From: Bacteroidales bacterium
GTDB taxonomy: Bacteria; Bacteroidota; Bacteroidia; Bacteroidales; JAADJA01
Reading direction: 5' to 3'
DNA: 54,660 nucleotides
Assembly: GCA_016783885.1 (NCBI GenBank)
Contig: JADHVR010000015.1
Location: 1 to 54,660, forward strand
In this document: positions 23,875-33,078 of the stretch, piece by piece
Numbering within the stretch: position 1 is the stretch's first letter
How the letters are laid out: every line of letters begins with the position of its first letter
Notes under the pieces: model-generated
Database searches by the model: none
Told to the model about the DNA's origin: nothing
What the model saw: only the letters and a program-made list of their open reading frames with translations
Translations under genes and position numbers: made by a program

Positions 23875-24588
23875 ATGTACGCAATAGTTGATATAGCAGG
23901 ACAACAGTTCAAAGTTGAGAAAGAACAAGAGATATTTGTTCATCGCTTACAAGAAGAAGCCGGAGCAGATGTTGAATTTGAAAATGTTTTATTGGTTGAT
24001 AATGACGGAAAAATATCTGTTGGAACGCCAAATGTTGATGGTATAAAAATAAAAGCTAAAATCATAGAACATTTAAAAGGCGATAAAGTCATTGTTTTTC
24101 ACAAGAAAAGAAGAAAAGGATATCAAAAGCAAAACGGTCACAGGCAGTATATGAGCAAGGTGCTGATTGAAGACATCCTGACAGGAGTTGCTAAAAAGGA
24201 GGCAAAGGCTGAGGCTAAGGTTGAAGTCAAGACAGAAAAAAAGACTGTAAAAAAGGAAACTAAAGCCAAAGCTGCACCTAAGGCAGAAACAAAGGCTAAG
24301 CCTAAGGTGAAAGTTAAAGCAGAAAAAAAAGAACCTAAAGCTAAGGAAACTACAAAGGTTGAAAAGAAAGAGGCAGAAGCTAAAGTGGAAGTAAAAACTG
24401 AGAAGAAAGAAACGAAAAAAAAACCTGCCCCTAAAAAAGAAGAAAAGCCTAAAGCGAAAGTTAAGGTGAAGAAAGATAAGAAAGCGGAAGCTCCGAAAAC
24501 TAAAGTTAAAAAAGAAACAAAACCCAAAGCTGCTGTAAATGCTAAGGCTAAGGCAAAGGCGAAGGAAGAAAAGAAAGAAGATAATTAG
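23875..24588 (+). CDS. rplU: Ribosomal protein L21 with a long Lys/Ala/Glu-rich tail
   Basis: I start at ATG 23875 because MYAIVDIAGQQFKVEK is the canonical L21 N-terminus; the frame's earlier start would lie over the promoter. Residues 1-102 form a normal L21, including HKKRRKGYQKQNGHRQ, which binds 23S rRNA. Residues about 103-237 are a low-complexity basic tail built from K, A, E, V, T and P, with AEAKVEVKTEKK-like units occurring twice. Ordinary L21 ends near residue 105, so the tail more than doubles it. It resembles histone-H1-like tails and could bind nucleic acid; slippage expansion is the likely origin. It is cotranscribed with rpmA 23 bp downstream. Confidence 0.93.
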   Translation: MYAIVDIAGQQFKVEKEQEIFVHRLQEEAGADVEFENVLLVDNDGKISVGTPNVDGIKIKAKIIEHLKGDKVIVFHKKRRKGYQKQNGHRQYMSKVLIEDILTGVAKKEAKAEAKVEVKTEKKTVKKETKAKAAPKAETKAKPKVKVKAEKKEPKAKETTKVEKKEAEAKVEVKTEKKETKKKPAPKKEEKPKAKVKVKKDKKAEAPKTKVKKETKPKAAVNAKAKAKAKEEKKEDN

Positions 24589-24611
24589 TCAATAATCAAT
24601 AACAACATGTC

Positions 24612-24887
24612 ATGGCTCACAAAAAAGGTGCAGGTAGTTCAAACAACGGACGCGAATCGGAAAGTAAACGACTCGGTGTAAAAATATTCGGCGGTCAGTT
24701 TGCAAAAGCCGGTAATATCATTATCAGGCAAAGAGGAACAAAACATTATCCCGGTGAAAATGTTGGTATGGGTAAAGACCATACTTTGTTTGCCCTGTCT
24801 GACGGAACCGTTGAATTCAGGAGGAAAAAGGACAACAGATCTTTTGTTTCGGTATTACCTTTAGAAGCACAGGAACAGGCAAATTAA
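24612..24887 (+). CDS. rpmA: Ribosomal protein L27
   Basis: This 91-residue large-subunit protein has an N-terminus that reaches the peptidyl-transferase centre. [49 protein letters not shown] and [20 protein letters not shown] are all canonical. The N-terminus begins MAHKKG directly, so no Firmicutes-type cleaved leader is present. The rplU-rpmA order is the standard bacterial pair. A strong terminator follows 19 bases after the stop. Confidence 0.98.
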   Translation: MAHKKGAGSSNNGRESESKRLGVKIFGGQFAKAGNIIIRQRGTKHYPGENVGMGKDHTLFALSDGTVEFRRKKDNRSFVSVLPLEAQEQAN

Positions 24888-24906
24888 TTTGCTGATATAA
24901 AAACAT

Positions 24907-24942
24907 AAAATCCCTTTCCGATTTTTCGGAAAGGGATTTTTT
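24907..24942 (+). terminator. Terminator after rpmA
   Basis: A perfect 15-bp stem pairs AAAATCCCTTTCCGA with TCGGAAAGGGATTTT around a 4-base loop of T residues, and a T-run follows. It is the strongest intrinsic terminator in the window. Confidence 0.92.
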
Positions 24943-24961
24943 ATTTTAAATCCGAAAACCA

Positions 24962-24969
24962 TACTTTTG
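24962..24969 (+). promoter_or_regulatory. -7 box of serS
   Basis: TACTTTTG lies 21 bases before the serS ATG at 24991 and just after the rpmA terminator. No TTTG -33 partner was identified. It is the reason the earlier in-frame TTG start was rejected. Confidence 0.5.
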
Positions 24970-24990
24970 CATTTCCAAACTCAAATAAAC

Positions 24991-26265
24991 ATGTTACAAC
25001 TTAATTATATCAGAGAGAACAAACAGGAAATTATCCAAAGACTTTCTATTAAGAATTTTAATGCTGAAGAGATCATAGGAAAGGTAATAACGCTGGATAA
25101 AAACAGGAGAAAGACACAAAAGCAATTAGATGATACACTGTCTGAAGCTAACAAGGCTGCAAAAGAGATAGGCGCTTTATATAAGCAAGGCAGTACAGAG
25201 GATGCCATTGCCATGAAAGCCAGATCGGCAGAGCTGAAGAAATTATCAAAAGAGATAAATGCACAACTCGAAAACATAACCGGCGAGTTAAACGATTTGT
25301 TAATACAGATACCCAATGTTCCTCATCCTTCTGTCTCCAGAGGAAACACAGAGGCTGATAATGAGCTTATATACCAGGAAGGCGAATTGCCCGATCCTGG
25401 TGAAAAAGCGCTACCTCATTGGGAACTCGCTGCAAAATACGACATCATCGACTTTGACCTCGGCAGTAAGGTTACAGGTGCCGGTTTCCCCTTTTATAAA
25501 GGCAAAGGAGCAAAGCTTCAGAGGGCATTGATCAATTTTTTCTTAGACAGGGCGCTTGAGGCTGGATATATTGAATATCAGCCTCCCCTACTGGTTAACG
25601 AAGATTCGGGTTACGGTACAGGACAGTTGCCGGATAAAGACGGACAAATGTACCACGTTGGGATCGACAATTTTTATTTGATTCCTACCTCAGAGGTGCC
25701 GATAACAAATATTTACAGAGATGTAATTTTAAAACCCGAAGATTTTCCTGTAAAAAATGTTGCTTATTCACAATGCTTCAGGCGTGAGGCAGGTTCTTAC
25801 GGAAAAGATGTGAGAGGATTGAACAGGCTGCACCAGTTCGACAAGGTTGAGATCGTACAGATTCAGCATCCTGATAAGTCTTATGATACGCTTGAAGAAA
25901 TGCGCAACCATGCTGCCTCTTTAGTGAGAGCTTTGGAATTACCTTTCAGGATTGCCAGGCTGTGCGGCGGTGATTTGAGCTTTACTTCAGCCCTGACGTA
26001 CGATTTCGAAGTTTATTCCGCAGCTCAGAAAAAATGGCTCGAAGTAAGCTCTGTTTCTAATTTCGAGAGTTTTCAGGCGAACAGGATGAAGCTGCGGTTC
26101 AAAGATACAGATGGTAAAACCAGGATAGCTCATACTTTAAACGGAAGCGCTCTGGCTCTGCCAAGAATTGTTGCGGCTTTGTTAGAAAACAATCAAACTT
26201 CTGAAGGTATTAGAATCCCGGAAGTTTTGGTTGATTATACGGGGTTTGATTTAATTAATTTGTAA
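24991..26265 (+). CDS. serS: Seryl-tRNA synthetase
   Basis: This 424-residue class II enzyme charges tRNA-Ser. I start at ATG 24991 (MLQLNYIREN), the family N-terminus; the preceding in-frame TTG overlaps the -7 box. Residues 1-110 form the long antiparallel coiled-coil arm that grips the tRNA variable arm. The catalytic core follows with motif 2, CFRREAGSYGKDVRGLNRLHQF, and motif 3, LNGSALALPRIVAALLENNQ. TSEVPITN (about 235) and EVSSVSNFESFQANRM are characteristic. It is a single gene, with the next one 54 bases away. Confidence 0.97.
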   Translation: MLQLNYIRENKQEIIQRLSIKNFNAEEIIGKVITLDKNRRKTQKQLDDTLSEANKAAKEIGALYKQGSTEDAIAMKARSAELKKLSKEINAQLENITGELNDLLIQIPNVPHPSVSRGNTEADNELIYQEGELPDPGEKALPHWELAAKYDIIDFDLGSKVTGAGFPFYKGKGAKLQRALINFFLDRALEAGYIEYQPPLLVNEDSGYGTGQLPDKDGQMYHVGIDNFYLIPTSEVPITNIYRDVILKPEDFPVKNVAYSQCFRREAGSYGKDVRGLNRLHQFDKVEIVQIQHPDKSYDTLEEMRNHAASLVRALELPFRIARLCGGDLSFTSALTYDFEVYSAAQKKWLEVSSVSNFESFQANRMKLRFKDTDGKTRIAHTLNGSALALPRIVAALLENNQTSEGIRIPEVLVDYTGFDLINL

Positions 26266-26274
26266 GTTAATAAT

Positions 26275-26282
26275 TAATTTTG
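26275..26282 (+). promoter_or_regulatory. Possible -7 box for the TPR gene
   Basis: TAATTTTG lies 38 bases before the ATG at 26320. Nearby TTTG motifs at 26245 and 26259 have gaps of 26 and 12 bases, neither ideal. Confidence 0.3.
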
Positions 26283-26319
26283 TAATTTTTCCGTTTAAGT
26301 AAATATTATATCTATCATT

Positions 26320-28251
26320 ATGTATAAATGGGCATCTTACACATTTGTTGTTATTTTCCTTCTTGCAGGTTTTTCTGGATATTCTCAGATTGACAAAATC
26401 TTAAAGCCGGTTGAGATTAATCCTCCGCATCCTCCGATGCCCCAGGAACCCAAAAAAGAAAGCGATGAGCAGTTAGCTGCTCAGTATTTTCGGGATCGTG
26501 AATATGATAAAGCCGTTGTTTTTTATGAAAAATTGTTCAATCAGAAAAAAAATCAAATCTATTATACTTACTATTTATTTTGTCTGATTGAACTTGATGA
26601 ATTTAATAAAGCTGAAAAACTTGTCAAAAGCCAGGTCAGGAATTATCCCGTAAAATTAAAATATATAGTTGACCTTGGATACGTTTACACAGAAGCTGGG
26701 GAGTTTAATAAAGCAAAAAAGCAATTTGAAGAGGCATTAAAAAAGATCACCACGGATAAATCACGGATCATTGAGCTTGCAAATGCTTTTCTTATCAGAG
26801 GTCAATTCGATTATGCAGTGGCGACTTATCGAAAAGGCAGGCAGGTGATGAGAAACTATCCTTTCTATATCGAGCTTGGGGATTTATACAGGCAAACACG
26901 GAATTATTCGATGATGATAGAAGAATATCTCGATTATGTTGATTATGATGATTCGGATATACAGGTTGTTCAGCATAAACTGCAGAATGTTTTAAGTGAT
27001 GACCCTGATAAAGCTGTTAGCGAACTTTTAAGAAAATCACTTCTGAGGAGAGTTCAGCGACATCCCGATAAAATTTATTTTTCTGAAATGTTGCTGTGGC
27101 TTTCTATCCAGCAAAAGGACTTTGAGCTTGCCTTCAGCCAGGCAAAGTCAATCGACAGGCGGCTGAACGAACAGGGAGAAAGGATTTTTGACATCGCAGA
27201 GCTTAGCCTTGCAAATCAAAACTATGATGTAGCCATCGATGCCTATAAGTACATCCTGAAAAAAGGCAAAAGCAATGTGTTATACCTCGATGCCAAAATA
27301 GGGATTTTAAATGCCAGGTATCTGAAAATCACAAATACATATAGTTATACCGATAATGATCTGCTTGAATTAGAGAAAGACTATATTTCGGTTCTGGATG
27401 AGTACGGAAGAAATGCATCTACAATACAGGTTATGCAGTTTTTAGGTCATTTGCAGGCATTTTACTTAGATAAATCAAACAAAGCAATTGAACTTTTATA
27501 CGAAGCAAAAAACATACGCAATGCATCGCAGTATTCAATAGCAAAATGTAAACTTGAACTTGCAGATATACTTTTATTTACCGGTGACGTATGGGAAGCA
27601 AAACTTTTATACGCACAGGTTGAAAAGGCTTTTAAGAACGATCCGATCGGTCATCTGGCAAAATTTAAGAATGCAAGGCTTTCATTTTATATTGGTGAGT
27701 TTGATTGGGCGAAAGCTCAATTAAATGTATTGAAAGCTGCCACTTCTAAGTTGATTGCAAACGATGCCTTGAGTTTGTCGGTTTTAATAAGTGATAATAT
27801 TGATACGGACTCTTCAACAGTACCCCTGGAAATGTATTCCCGTGCCGACTTGTTATTGTATCGTAACAAGAATGACCTTGCCCTTGCAACACTCGATTCT
27901 GTTTTCGGACTGGCTGAATGGCATCCCATTTTTGATGAAGTTTTATTCAAAAAAGCCGAAATAAAGATCAAACAAAAAAAGCATGAAGAAGCAGCGAGTT
28001 ATTTATCTGAAATAGTTGATAACTATTCTTATGACATCACAGCCGATAATGCTCTGTTTTTACTTGCTGAGCTTTACGAATGGAAGTTTAATGATAAAGA
28101 TAAAGCCATGCAATTGTATCAGCAATTACTGACTGATTATCCTGCCAGTCTTTACACGGTTGAATCACGTAAGAGATTCAGAAGATTACGAGGCGACTTT
28201 TCGACAGATGAAATGACACCGGAAGAGAAATTTTTTTATGATATTTATTGA
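26320..28251 (+). CDS. Periplasmic tetratricopeptide-repeat protein
   Basis: This 643-residue protein has an N-terminal signal peptide (1-23, ending GYSQ), a Pro-rich linker (PHPPMPQEPKKE) and then TPR-type helix pairs along its whole length. Examples are AAQYFRDREYDKAVVFYEKL, DLGYVYTEAGEFNKAKKQFE and NAFLIRGQFDYAVATYRKGR. The last 120 residues hold a further set, EAASYLSEIVDNY and DKAMQLYQQLLTDYP, resembling the Tol-Pal/YbgF-like repeats. No enzymatic domain was seen. It is probably a scaffold in the cell envelope, common in Bacteroidota; the partner is unknown. It lies between serS and polA. Confidence 0.85.
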   Translation: MYKWASYTFVVIFLLAGFSGYSQIDKILKPVEINPPHPPMPQEPKKESDEQLAAQYFRDREYDKAVVFYEKLFNQKKNQIYYTYYLFCLIELDEFNKAEKLVKSQVRNYPVKLKYIVDLGYVYTEAGEFNKAKKQFEEALKKITTDKSRIIELANAFLIRGQFDYAVATYRKGRQVMRNYPFYIELGDLYRQTRNYSMMIEEYLDYVDYDDSDIQVVQHKLQNVLSDDPDKAVSELLRKSLLRRVQRHPDKIYFSEMLLWLSIQQKDFELAFSQAKSIDRRLNEQGERIFDIAELSLANQNYDVAIDAYKYILKKGKSNVLYLDAKIGILNARYLKITNTYSYTDNDLLELEKDYISVLDEYGRNASTIQVMQFLGHLQAFYLDKSNKAIELLYEAKNIRNASQYSIAKCKLELADILLFTGDVWEAKLLYAQVEKAFKNDPIGHLAKFKNARLSFYIGEFDWAKAQLNVLKAATSKLIANDALSLSVLISDNIDTDSSTVPLEMYSRADLLLYRNKNDLALATLDSVFGLAEWHPIFDEVLFKKAEIKIKQKKHEEAASYLSEIVDNYSYDITADNALFLLAELYEWKFNDKDKAMQLYQQLLTDYPASLYTVESRKRFRRLRGDFSTDEMTPEEKFFYDIY

Positions 28252-28309
28252 TAGATATAAAAGACAACAATTATCTCTGCGTCTCTGCCTGCCCCGTAAG
28301 GAAGAATGA

Positions 28310-28672
28310 CTGTATCGGGGTGCCTCTGCGTTGAAAAATTTAAAGTGCCTAAAAAATTTAAAGTTATATGTTAGTAAGTTATTTATTGAGAAAGCGAAAG
28401 AAAGTGCAAGACTTGTTGCAAGTGAATTTAATAAAGTTGACCGAACGAAAAAAATTCCGGTATTCTTAACAGCGGAGGATGTATATAAAGCAGTAATGAT
28501 AGATAAGGAAAATCTTTTTTCTGCTGAATCAATCTATTACCTTAAGGTTAATTTTCCCATAAAAGCTTCGTTGAATCTATTAAACAGTCCGTTAATCCCA
28601 CTGTTCAGGCATGCAAAATATGATCTGTCTAATTGGCCGGATTATGTTAATTATGTAAAAAAATATTTATAA
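28310..28672 (+). pseudogene. ORF without a clear start, possible gene remnant
   Basis: The frame is open from 28310 to TAA 28670-28672 with no ATG until two-thirds of the way through; the only early option is TTG at 28331, inside repeat-like spacer DNA (TCTCTGCGTCTCTGCCTGCC nearby). The peptide includes KAKESARLVASEFNKVDRTK, IPVFLTAEDVYKAVMIDKEN and SPLIPLFRHAKYDLSNWPDY. I do not recognise it. The amino-acid composition looks coding, so it may be the 3' part of a gene whose start was lost. It lies between the TPR gene and polA. Confidence 0.35.
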
Positions 28673-28754
28673 TCTACCTAACACTCGCAGGTATTAATTT
28701 CAAATAGTAATGGGGAAGAGTCTTTAACGACTGTTCAATATCTTTTCTTTTGCC

Positions 28755-28762
28755 TACTTTTG
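28755..28762 (+). promoter_or_regulatory. -7 box of polA
   Basis: TACTTTTG lies 21 bases before the polA ATG, the same spacing as at serS. It overlaps the alternative TTG start, supporting ATG 28784. Confidence 0.45.
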
Positions 28763-28783
28763 TTGGAAAACAAATTCGAGATT

Positions 28784-31552
28784 ATGCCTGAAACAAAAAA
28801 ACTCTTCCTCCTTGATGCCATGGCACTTATTTACAGGGCGTATTTTGCCCTGAGTAAAAATCCGAGGATTAATTCTAAAGGACTAAATACTTCTGCAATA
28901 CTTGGATTTGCAAATACATTATATGATGTTATAAAAAATGAAAAACCAACCCATATAGGTGTTGCCTTCGATACTATGGTGCCTACGGTACGCCATGAAG
29001 GTTTTATTGAATATAAAGCAAACCGCGATGCCATACCGGAAGACCTTGCTATTTCAATACCATACATTAAAAAGCTTATCGAAGCATTCAATATCCCGAT
29101 TTTGTATGCAGACGGGTATGAGGCTGATGATGTGATTGGAACCTTGGTTAAAAAAGCCGAGCATGAAGACTTTATTACCTACATGATGACTCCCGATAAG
29201 GATTTCGGACAATTAGTAACTGAAAAAACCCTTATGCTAAAACCCGGGAAAATGGGAAACAAGCCTGAAGTATTGGGGATTAAAGAAATTTGTGAAAAAT
29301 TCGGGATTGAACGGACCGAACAGATAATTGACATCCTCGGACTTTGGGGAGATGCATCGGATAATATACCGGGCATTCCGGGAATAGGTGAAAAATGGGC
29401 TAAAGAACTTATCGGGCAGTTTGGCAGCCTGGAGAATGTGATAGATAACGCAGACAACCTCAAAGGCAAAATGAAAGAAAATGTTAAAAATTTTGCCGAA
29501 CAAGGTCGTCAGTCTAAAGAGCTGGCAACTATCATTCTAAATGTCCCCATCGACTTTGATGAAGAACAACTTGAAATGAAGGAACCCGATGAGAAAGCCC
29601 TTAGAGAATTGTTAGATGAATTAGAATTCAGAGCTTTTGCAAAACGGGTATTTACCGACATTTCCATTAAGAAAGGAGAACAGCCTGTTCAGGGTGATTT
29701 ATTCAGTGAGCAGCCAGGTGATACTTCCATATCAGGAAAACAAAATATAAATAATACTGCCCATCAATATTATCCGGTTAAAACTAAACTCCAAAGGATT
29801 GAGCTAATCAAAAAACTTGAAAAATCAACATCGTTTTGCTTTGATACTGAAACAACCGGTATTGATGCCCATCAGGCAGAGTTGGTGGGAATGTCATTTT
29901 CGGTAAAGCCGGGTGAAGCATGGTTTGTAATCTTGTCTGAAAATTATAACGAATGTCGTGAGATTGTTAAAGAATTTAGGTCATTGTTTGAAAATCCTGA
30001 AATTGAAAAAATCGGGCAGAACATAAAATATGATATTTCAATGCTGAAATGGTATGATGTGGAAGTAAAAGGAAAGTTGTTCGATACCATGCTTGCTCAT
30101 TATCTTCTTCAACCTGATATGCGACATAATATGGATGTGCTGGCTGAAAACTATTTAAATTATAAACCTGTTCCTATCGAAGACCTGATTGGTAAAAAGG
30201 GGAAGAATCAATTAAGTATCCACACAGTTGATATTGAAATATTAAAAGATTACGCTTGCGAGGATGCTGATATTACTTTGCAATTAAAAAATACCTTCGA
30301 GCCGTTATTAGCAAAAACCAATACCCTAAAATTATTCAAAAATATTGAGATGCCTCTCGTACCTGTGCTTGCCTCAATGGAAGCTGAAGGAGTAAAGGTT
30401 GATATTCAAACCCTGAACGAGTATTCATTACAATTAGAGGGAGAAATAAAAGAATTGGAAAAAGAGATACATGAACAGGCAGACCAGGAATTTAATATAG
30501 CATCTCCTAAACAACTCGGTGAAATTTTGTTTGAGAAACTTAGGATAACTGATAAGCCCAAACTGACCAAAACAAAGCAATACTCTACCGGTGAAGATGT
30601 TTTGATAAAATTAATTAATAAGCATCCCATTGTACAGAATATTCTGGACTTCCGCTCGCTTACAAAATTAAAATCGACATACGTGGATACACTTCCCGAA
30701 ATGGTGAATCCCCGGACAGGCAGGATACATACTTCTTACAACCAGGCAGTAACTGCAACAGGCAGATTAAGCTCCAATAATCCCAACCTCCAGAATATCC
30801 CAATCCGTACTGAAAGAGGTAGAGAAATCAGAAAAGCCTTTGTCCCGAGAAATGATAATTACACTTTGCTTGCGGCTGATTACTCTCAGATCGAACTTAG
30901 GATCATTGCTGAGCTTAGTGGTGACGAAGGTATGATTGAAGCCTTCAGGCAGGGAATTGATGTTCATTCTTCTACAGCTTCAAAAATTTACGGAGTACCG
31001 ATTGACCAGGTTTCCAGAGATATGCGCCGGAATGCCAAGACCGTGAATTTTGGAATCGCCTACGGTATCTCAGCATTTGGTCTTTCCGAACGTTTGAATA
31101 TCCCAAGGAAAGAAGCCAAAACAATCATCGAACAGTATTTTGAGAAATACCCCGGCATCAGCGCATACATGGAAAAAACCATAGAATTCGCAAGGGAGCA
31201 TGGTTATGTGGAAACCATGATGGGAAGAAGAAGGTATTTAAGGGATATAAATTCAAATAACCATGTCGTCAGGAGCTTTGCCGAAAGGAATGCCATAAAT
31301 GCTCCAATCCAGGGTTCTTCCGCCGATATGATTAAAATTGCCATGATAAACATTTATAAAGCCCTTAATGAAAAAAATCTCAAAACAAAAATGATTTTAC
31401 AGGTACATGATGAACTGATATTTGATGCCAACAAGGATGAGCTTAATATTATAGAACCTATTGTCAGGGATTTAATGGTAAATGCCATTCCTATGAAGTT
31501 TCCCGTTGTTGTGGATATGAATACAGGTAATAACTGGTTGGAGGCGCATTGA
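28784..31552 (+). CDS. polA: DNA polymerase I
   Basis: This 922-residue enzyme performs repair and Okazaki-fragment processing. I start at ATG 28784 (MPETKKLFLLDAMALIYRAY); the upstream in-frame TTG overlaps the -7 box. Three domains are present. The 5'-3' exonuclease (1-290) has DGYEADDVIGTL and GDASDNIPGIPGIG. The 3'-5' exonuclease (about 335-500) keeps the metal-binding acids in CFDTETTGID, GQNIKYDISML and YACEDADITLQL, so proofreading is probably active. The polymerase domain (about 540-922) has ADYSQIELRIIAELS (motif A), RRNAKTVNFGIAYG (motif B) and QVHDELIF (motif C). It is a single gene. Confidence 0.97.
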   Translation: MPETKKLFLLDAMALIYRAYFALSKNPRINSKGLNTSAILGFANTLYDVIKNEKPTHIGVAFDTMVPTVRHEGFIEYKANRDAIPEDLAISIPYIKKLIEAFNIPILYADGYEADDVIGTLVKKAEHEDFITYMMTPDKDFGQLVTEKTLMLKPGKMGNKPEVLGIKEICEKFGIERTEQIIDILGLWGDASDNIPGIPGIGEKWAKELIGQFGSLENVIDNADNLKGKMKENVKNFAEQGRQSKELATIILNVPIDFDEEQLEMKEPDEKALRELLDELEFRAFAKRVFTDISIKKGEQPVQGDLFSEQPGDTSISGKQNINNTAHQYYPVKTKLQRIELIKKLEKSTSFCFDTETTGIDAHQAELVGMSFSVKPGEAWFVILSENYNECREIVKEFRSLFENPEIEKIGQNIKYDISMLKWYDVEVKGKLFDTMLAHYLLQPDMRHNMDVLAENYLNYKPVPIEDLIGKKGKNQLSIHTVDIEILKDYACEDADITLQLKNTFEPLLAKTNTLKLFKNIEMPLVPVLASMEAEGVKVDIQTLNEYSLQLEGEIKELEKEIHEQADQEFNIASPKQLGEILFEKLRITDKPKLTKTKQYSTGEDVLIKLINKHPIVQNILDFRSLTKLKSTYVDTLPEMVNPRTGRIHTSYNQAVTATGRLSSNNPNLQNIPIRTERGREIRKAFVPRNDNYTLLAADYSQIELRIIAELSGDEGMIEAFRQGIDVHSSTASKIYGVPIDQVSRDMRRNAKTVNFGIAYGISAFGLSERLNIPRKEAKTIIEQYFEKYPGISAYMEKTIEFAREHGYVETMMGRRRYLRDINSNNHVVRSFAERNAINAPIQGSSADMIKIAMINIYKALNEKNLKTKMILQVHDELIFDANKDELNIIEPIVRDLMVNAIPMKFPVVVDMNTGNNWLEAH

Positions 31553-31756
31553 TCAATTGTTGAATTAAAATGATTAACCTCCACATAAGCCTGACCCACA
31601 CACCAAAAGAACAAGGGCTATTATCTTTAAACTTTTATCATTCTCCCTGCTTATGCCACTATTACTTTTTTATTGCCGACTGATGACTACAGACCGGAGA
31701 CTCCCTTCAAAATTTTGGCACGCAACTTGATAAATTTCATCCGGGCGCCCAATTTT

Positions 31757-31790
31757 AATAACCTTGTCTGCCGAAAGGCAGGCTTAAAAT
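31757..31790. repeat. GC-rich CTGCC-GAAA-GGCAG hairpin
   Basis: CTGCC pairs with GGCAG around a GAAA tetraloop, nested within outer arms ATTTTAA and TTAAAAT. It lies just before the lipoprotein gene at 31801. It resembles the GC-rich inverted repeats at 43958-43985 and about 52939-52958. Confidence 0.45.
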
Positions 31791-31800
31791 TTTAAAAACG

Positions 31801-32397
31801 ATGAAAAGGTTTGACGAAAAAATTGGGAAAAGGATCGAAAAAGAGAGTGAAGAAGAAGTAGCTCGCAAAAGGATCCGAAAATTAATTGCTGTTCTTTTAA
31901 TACTGAGTTTAACTGCATGTGAAAAACATGCCTGGTACGGACGAGATGGAAAACCCGGAGATGCATATCTTTCACTTACGTGGCAGGTTGCCGAACCGAC
32001 TTACATTGACGCAGGTTCAGGTGCTATTCCTCCTGTTTTTTACTGGGGGCAGTTTTATAAAATTTATCCTGGATACTACGACCTGTATTATGAAGGAAGG
32101 GTGTGGGACGGTATGTTCTGGGCAAGTTATGCATGGGAAGTCAGGTATGAAATATGGGAAGTACGCGGTGAAGCCGGTGACTGGTATTACAATGGTGCTG
32201 ACGGACCGGATAATTATTTTACAATTGAATGTAATCCATACGGGCCTTATATTCAAAGCACATACAAAAGCACAGAATTGGATTCAAAGTATGAATTGAT
32301 CGAAGAAAACGAAAACGAGATTACTGTTGTGCAAAAAGGTGAGGGGAGTAATTTAAAGATTACTTATAAAAAAGTTGAATCAAAAAATTTATTTTAA
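31801..32397 (+). CDS. Putative lipoprotein of unknown function
   Basis: This 198-residue protein has an unusually long charged N-terminus (MKRFDEKIGKRIEKESEEEV) before the hydrophobic stretch LIAVLLILSLTAC, whose LTAC is a lipobox with cysteine at about residue 40. A later start is possible, but none has a better context. The mature part is rich in Trp and Tyr (WQVAEPTYID, YEGRVWDGMFWASYAW, YEIWEVRGEAGDWYY), suggesting a small beta-barrel or sandwich fold. No family was recognised. It converges on ispD, and the two 3' ends overlap by 9 bp. Confidence 0.7.
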   Translation: MKRFDEKIGKRIEKESEEEVARKRIRKLIAVLLILSLTACEKHAWYGRDGKPGDAYLSLTWQVAEPTYIDAGSGAIPPVFYWGQFYKIYPGYYDLYYEGRVWDGMFWASYAWEVRYEIWEVRGEAGDWYYNGADGPDNYFTIECNPYGPYIQSTYKSTELDSKYELIEENENEITVVQKGEGSNLKITYKKVESKNLF

Positions 32398-33051
32398 AAG
32401 AGCCTCCGCAAATTTCAGGTCAACAGGACGGGTAATTTTTATATTCTCTATATTTCCTTCCACAAGGTTAATTTTCACACCCATTGCCTCAACTACTGTT
32501 GCATCATCAGTAAAAACTTTCCTGTATTTTTGCTTATAAGCTTTTTTGATCAAATCCGAATGGAAACACTGGGGCGTTTGGATCATACGAAATTGCTCGC
32601 GATTAACAGGAAAACTATTATCAGTTTCCAATTGCCTCATTGATTCATAAATTTTCCCAACAGGTATTGCATTACCGTTTTCTTCGGCAAGTGAAAAAAC
32701 TCTGGATAACGTTTCATGACTTACTAATGGTCTTACTCCGTCATGAATAGCAACTACACAAGGTTCATAAATTTCTTGCAAGCCGTTTTTTACAGAATTG
32801 AATCTTGTTTCACCGCCCGCAACGAGCTTGTGTTCAATTTTAAAATCAAATTTATTACAAAGCGATCGCCAGAATTTAAAATATGGTTCGGGAATAACTA
32901 AAATGATTTTTATCTTATCAGCATAACTGTAAAACTTTTCAATAGTGTGCATCAGGATGGGTTTCCTGGCAACATTGAGGAATTGTTTGGGAATTTCAGT
33001 ATTCATTCTTTTTCCCTGTCCGCCGGCAACAATAATGACTTTTTTTTTCAC
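32389..33051 (-). CDS. ispD: 2-C-methyl-D-erythritol 4-phosphate cytidylyltransferase
   Basis: This 220-residue enzyme of the MEP isoprenoid pathway joins CTP and MEP. The nucleotide-binding VIIVAGGQGKRM at the N-terminus, PKQFLNVARKPILMHTIEKF, AIHDGVRPLV and QTPQCFHSDLIKKAY with FTDDATVVEAMG are all family signatures. The length is typical. It is the last gene of the ftsX-DUF3098-uppP-truB-queA-ispD run, 27 bp after queA. Isoprenoid supply and undecaprenyl recycling by uppP fit together in this cluster. Confidence 0.93.
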   Translation of the reverse strand: MKKKVIIVAGGQGKRMNTEIPKQFLNVARKPILMHTIEKFYSYADKIKIILVIPEPYFKFWRSLCNKFDFKIEHKLVAGGETRFNSVKNGLQEIYEPCVVAIHDGVRPLVSHETLSRVFSLAEENGNAIPVGKIYESMRQLETDNSFPVNREQFRMIQTPQCFHSDLIKKAYKQKYRKVFTDDATVVEAMGVKINLVEGNIENIKITRPVDLKFAEALLK

Positions 33052-33078
33052 CTTGAAAAAAGAATAAAATTTTATACA

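Noticed and set aside
24138-24527. A 129-codon minus-strand frame rich in Phe, Ser, Ala and Leu.
   Set aside because: It is the antisense of the low-complexity L21 tail and has no independent support.
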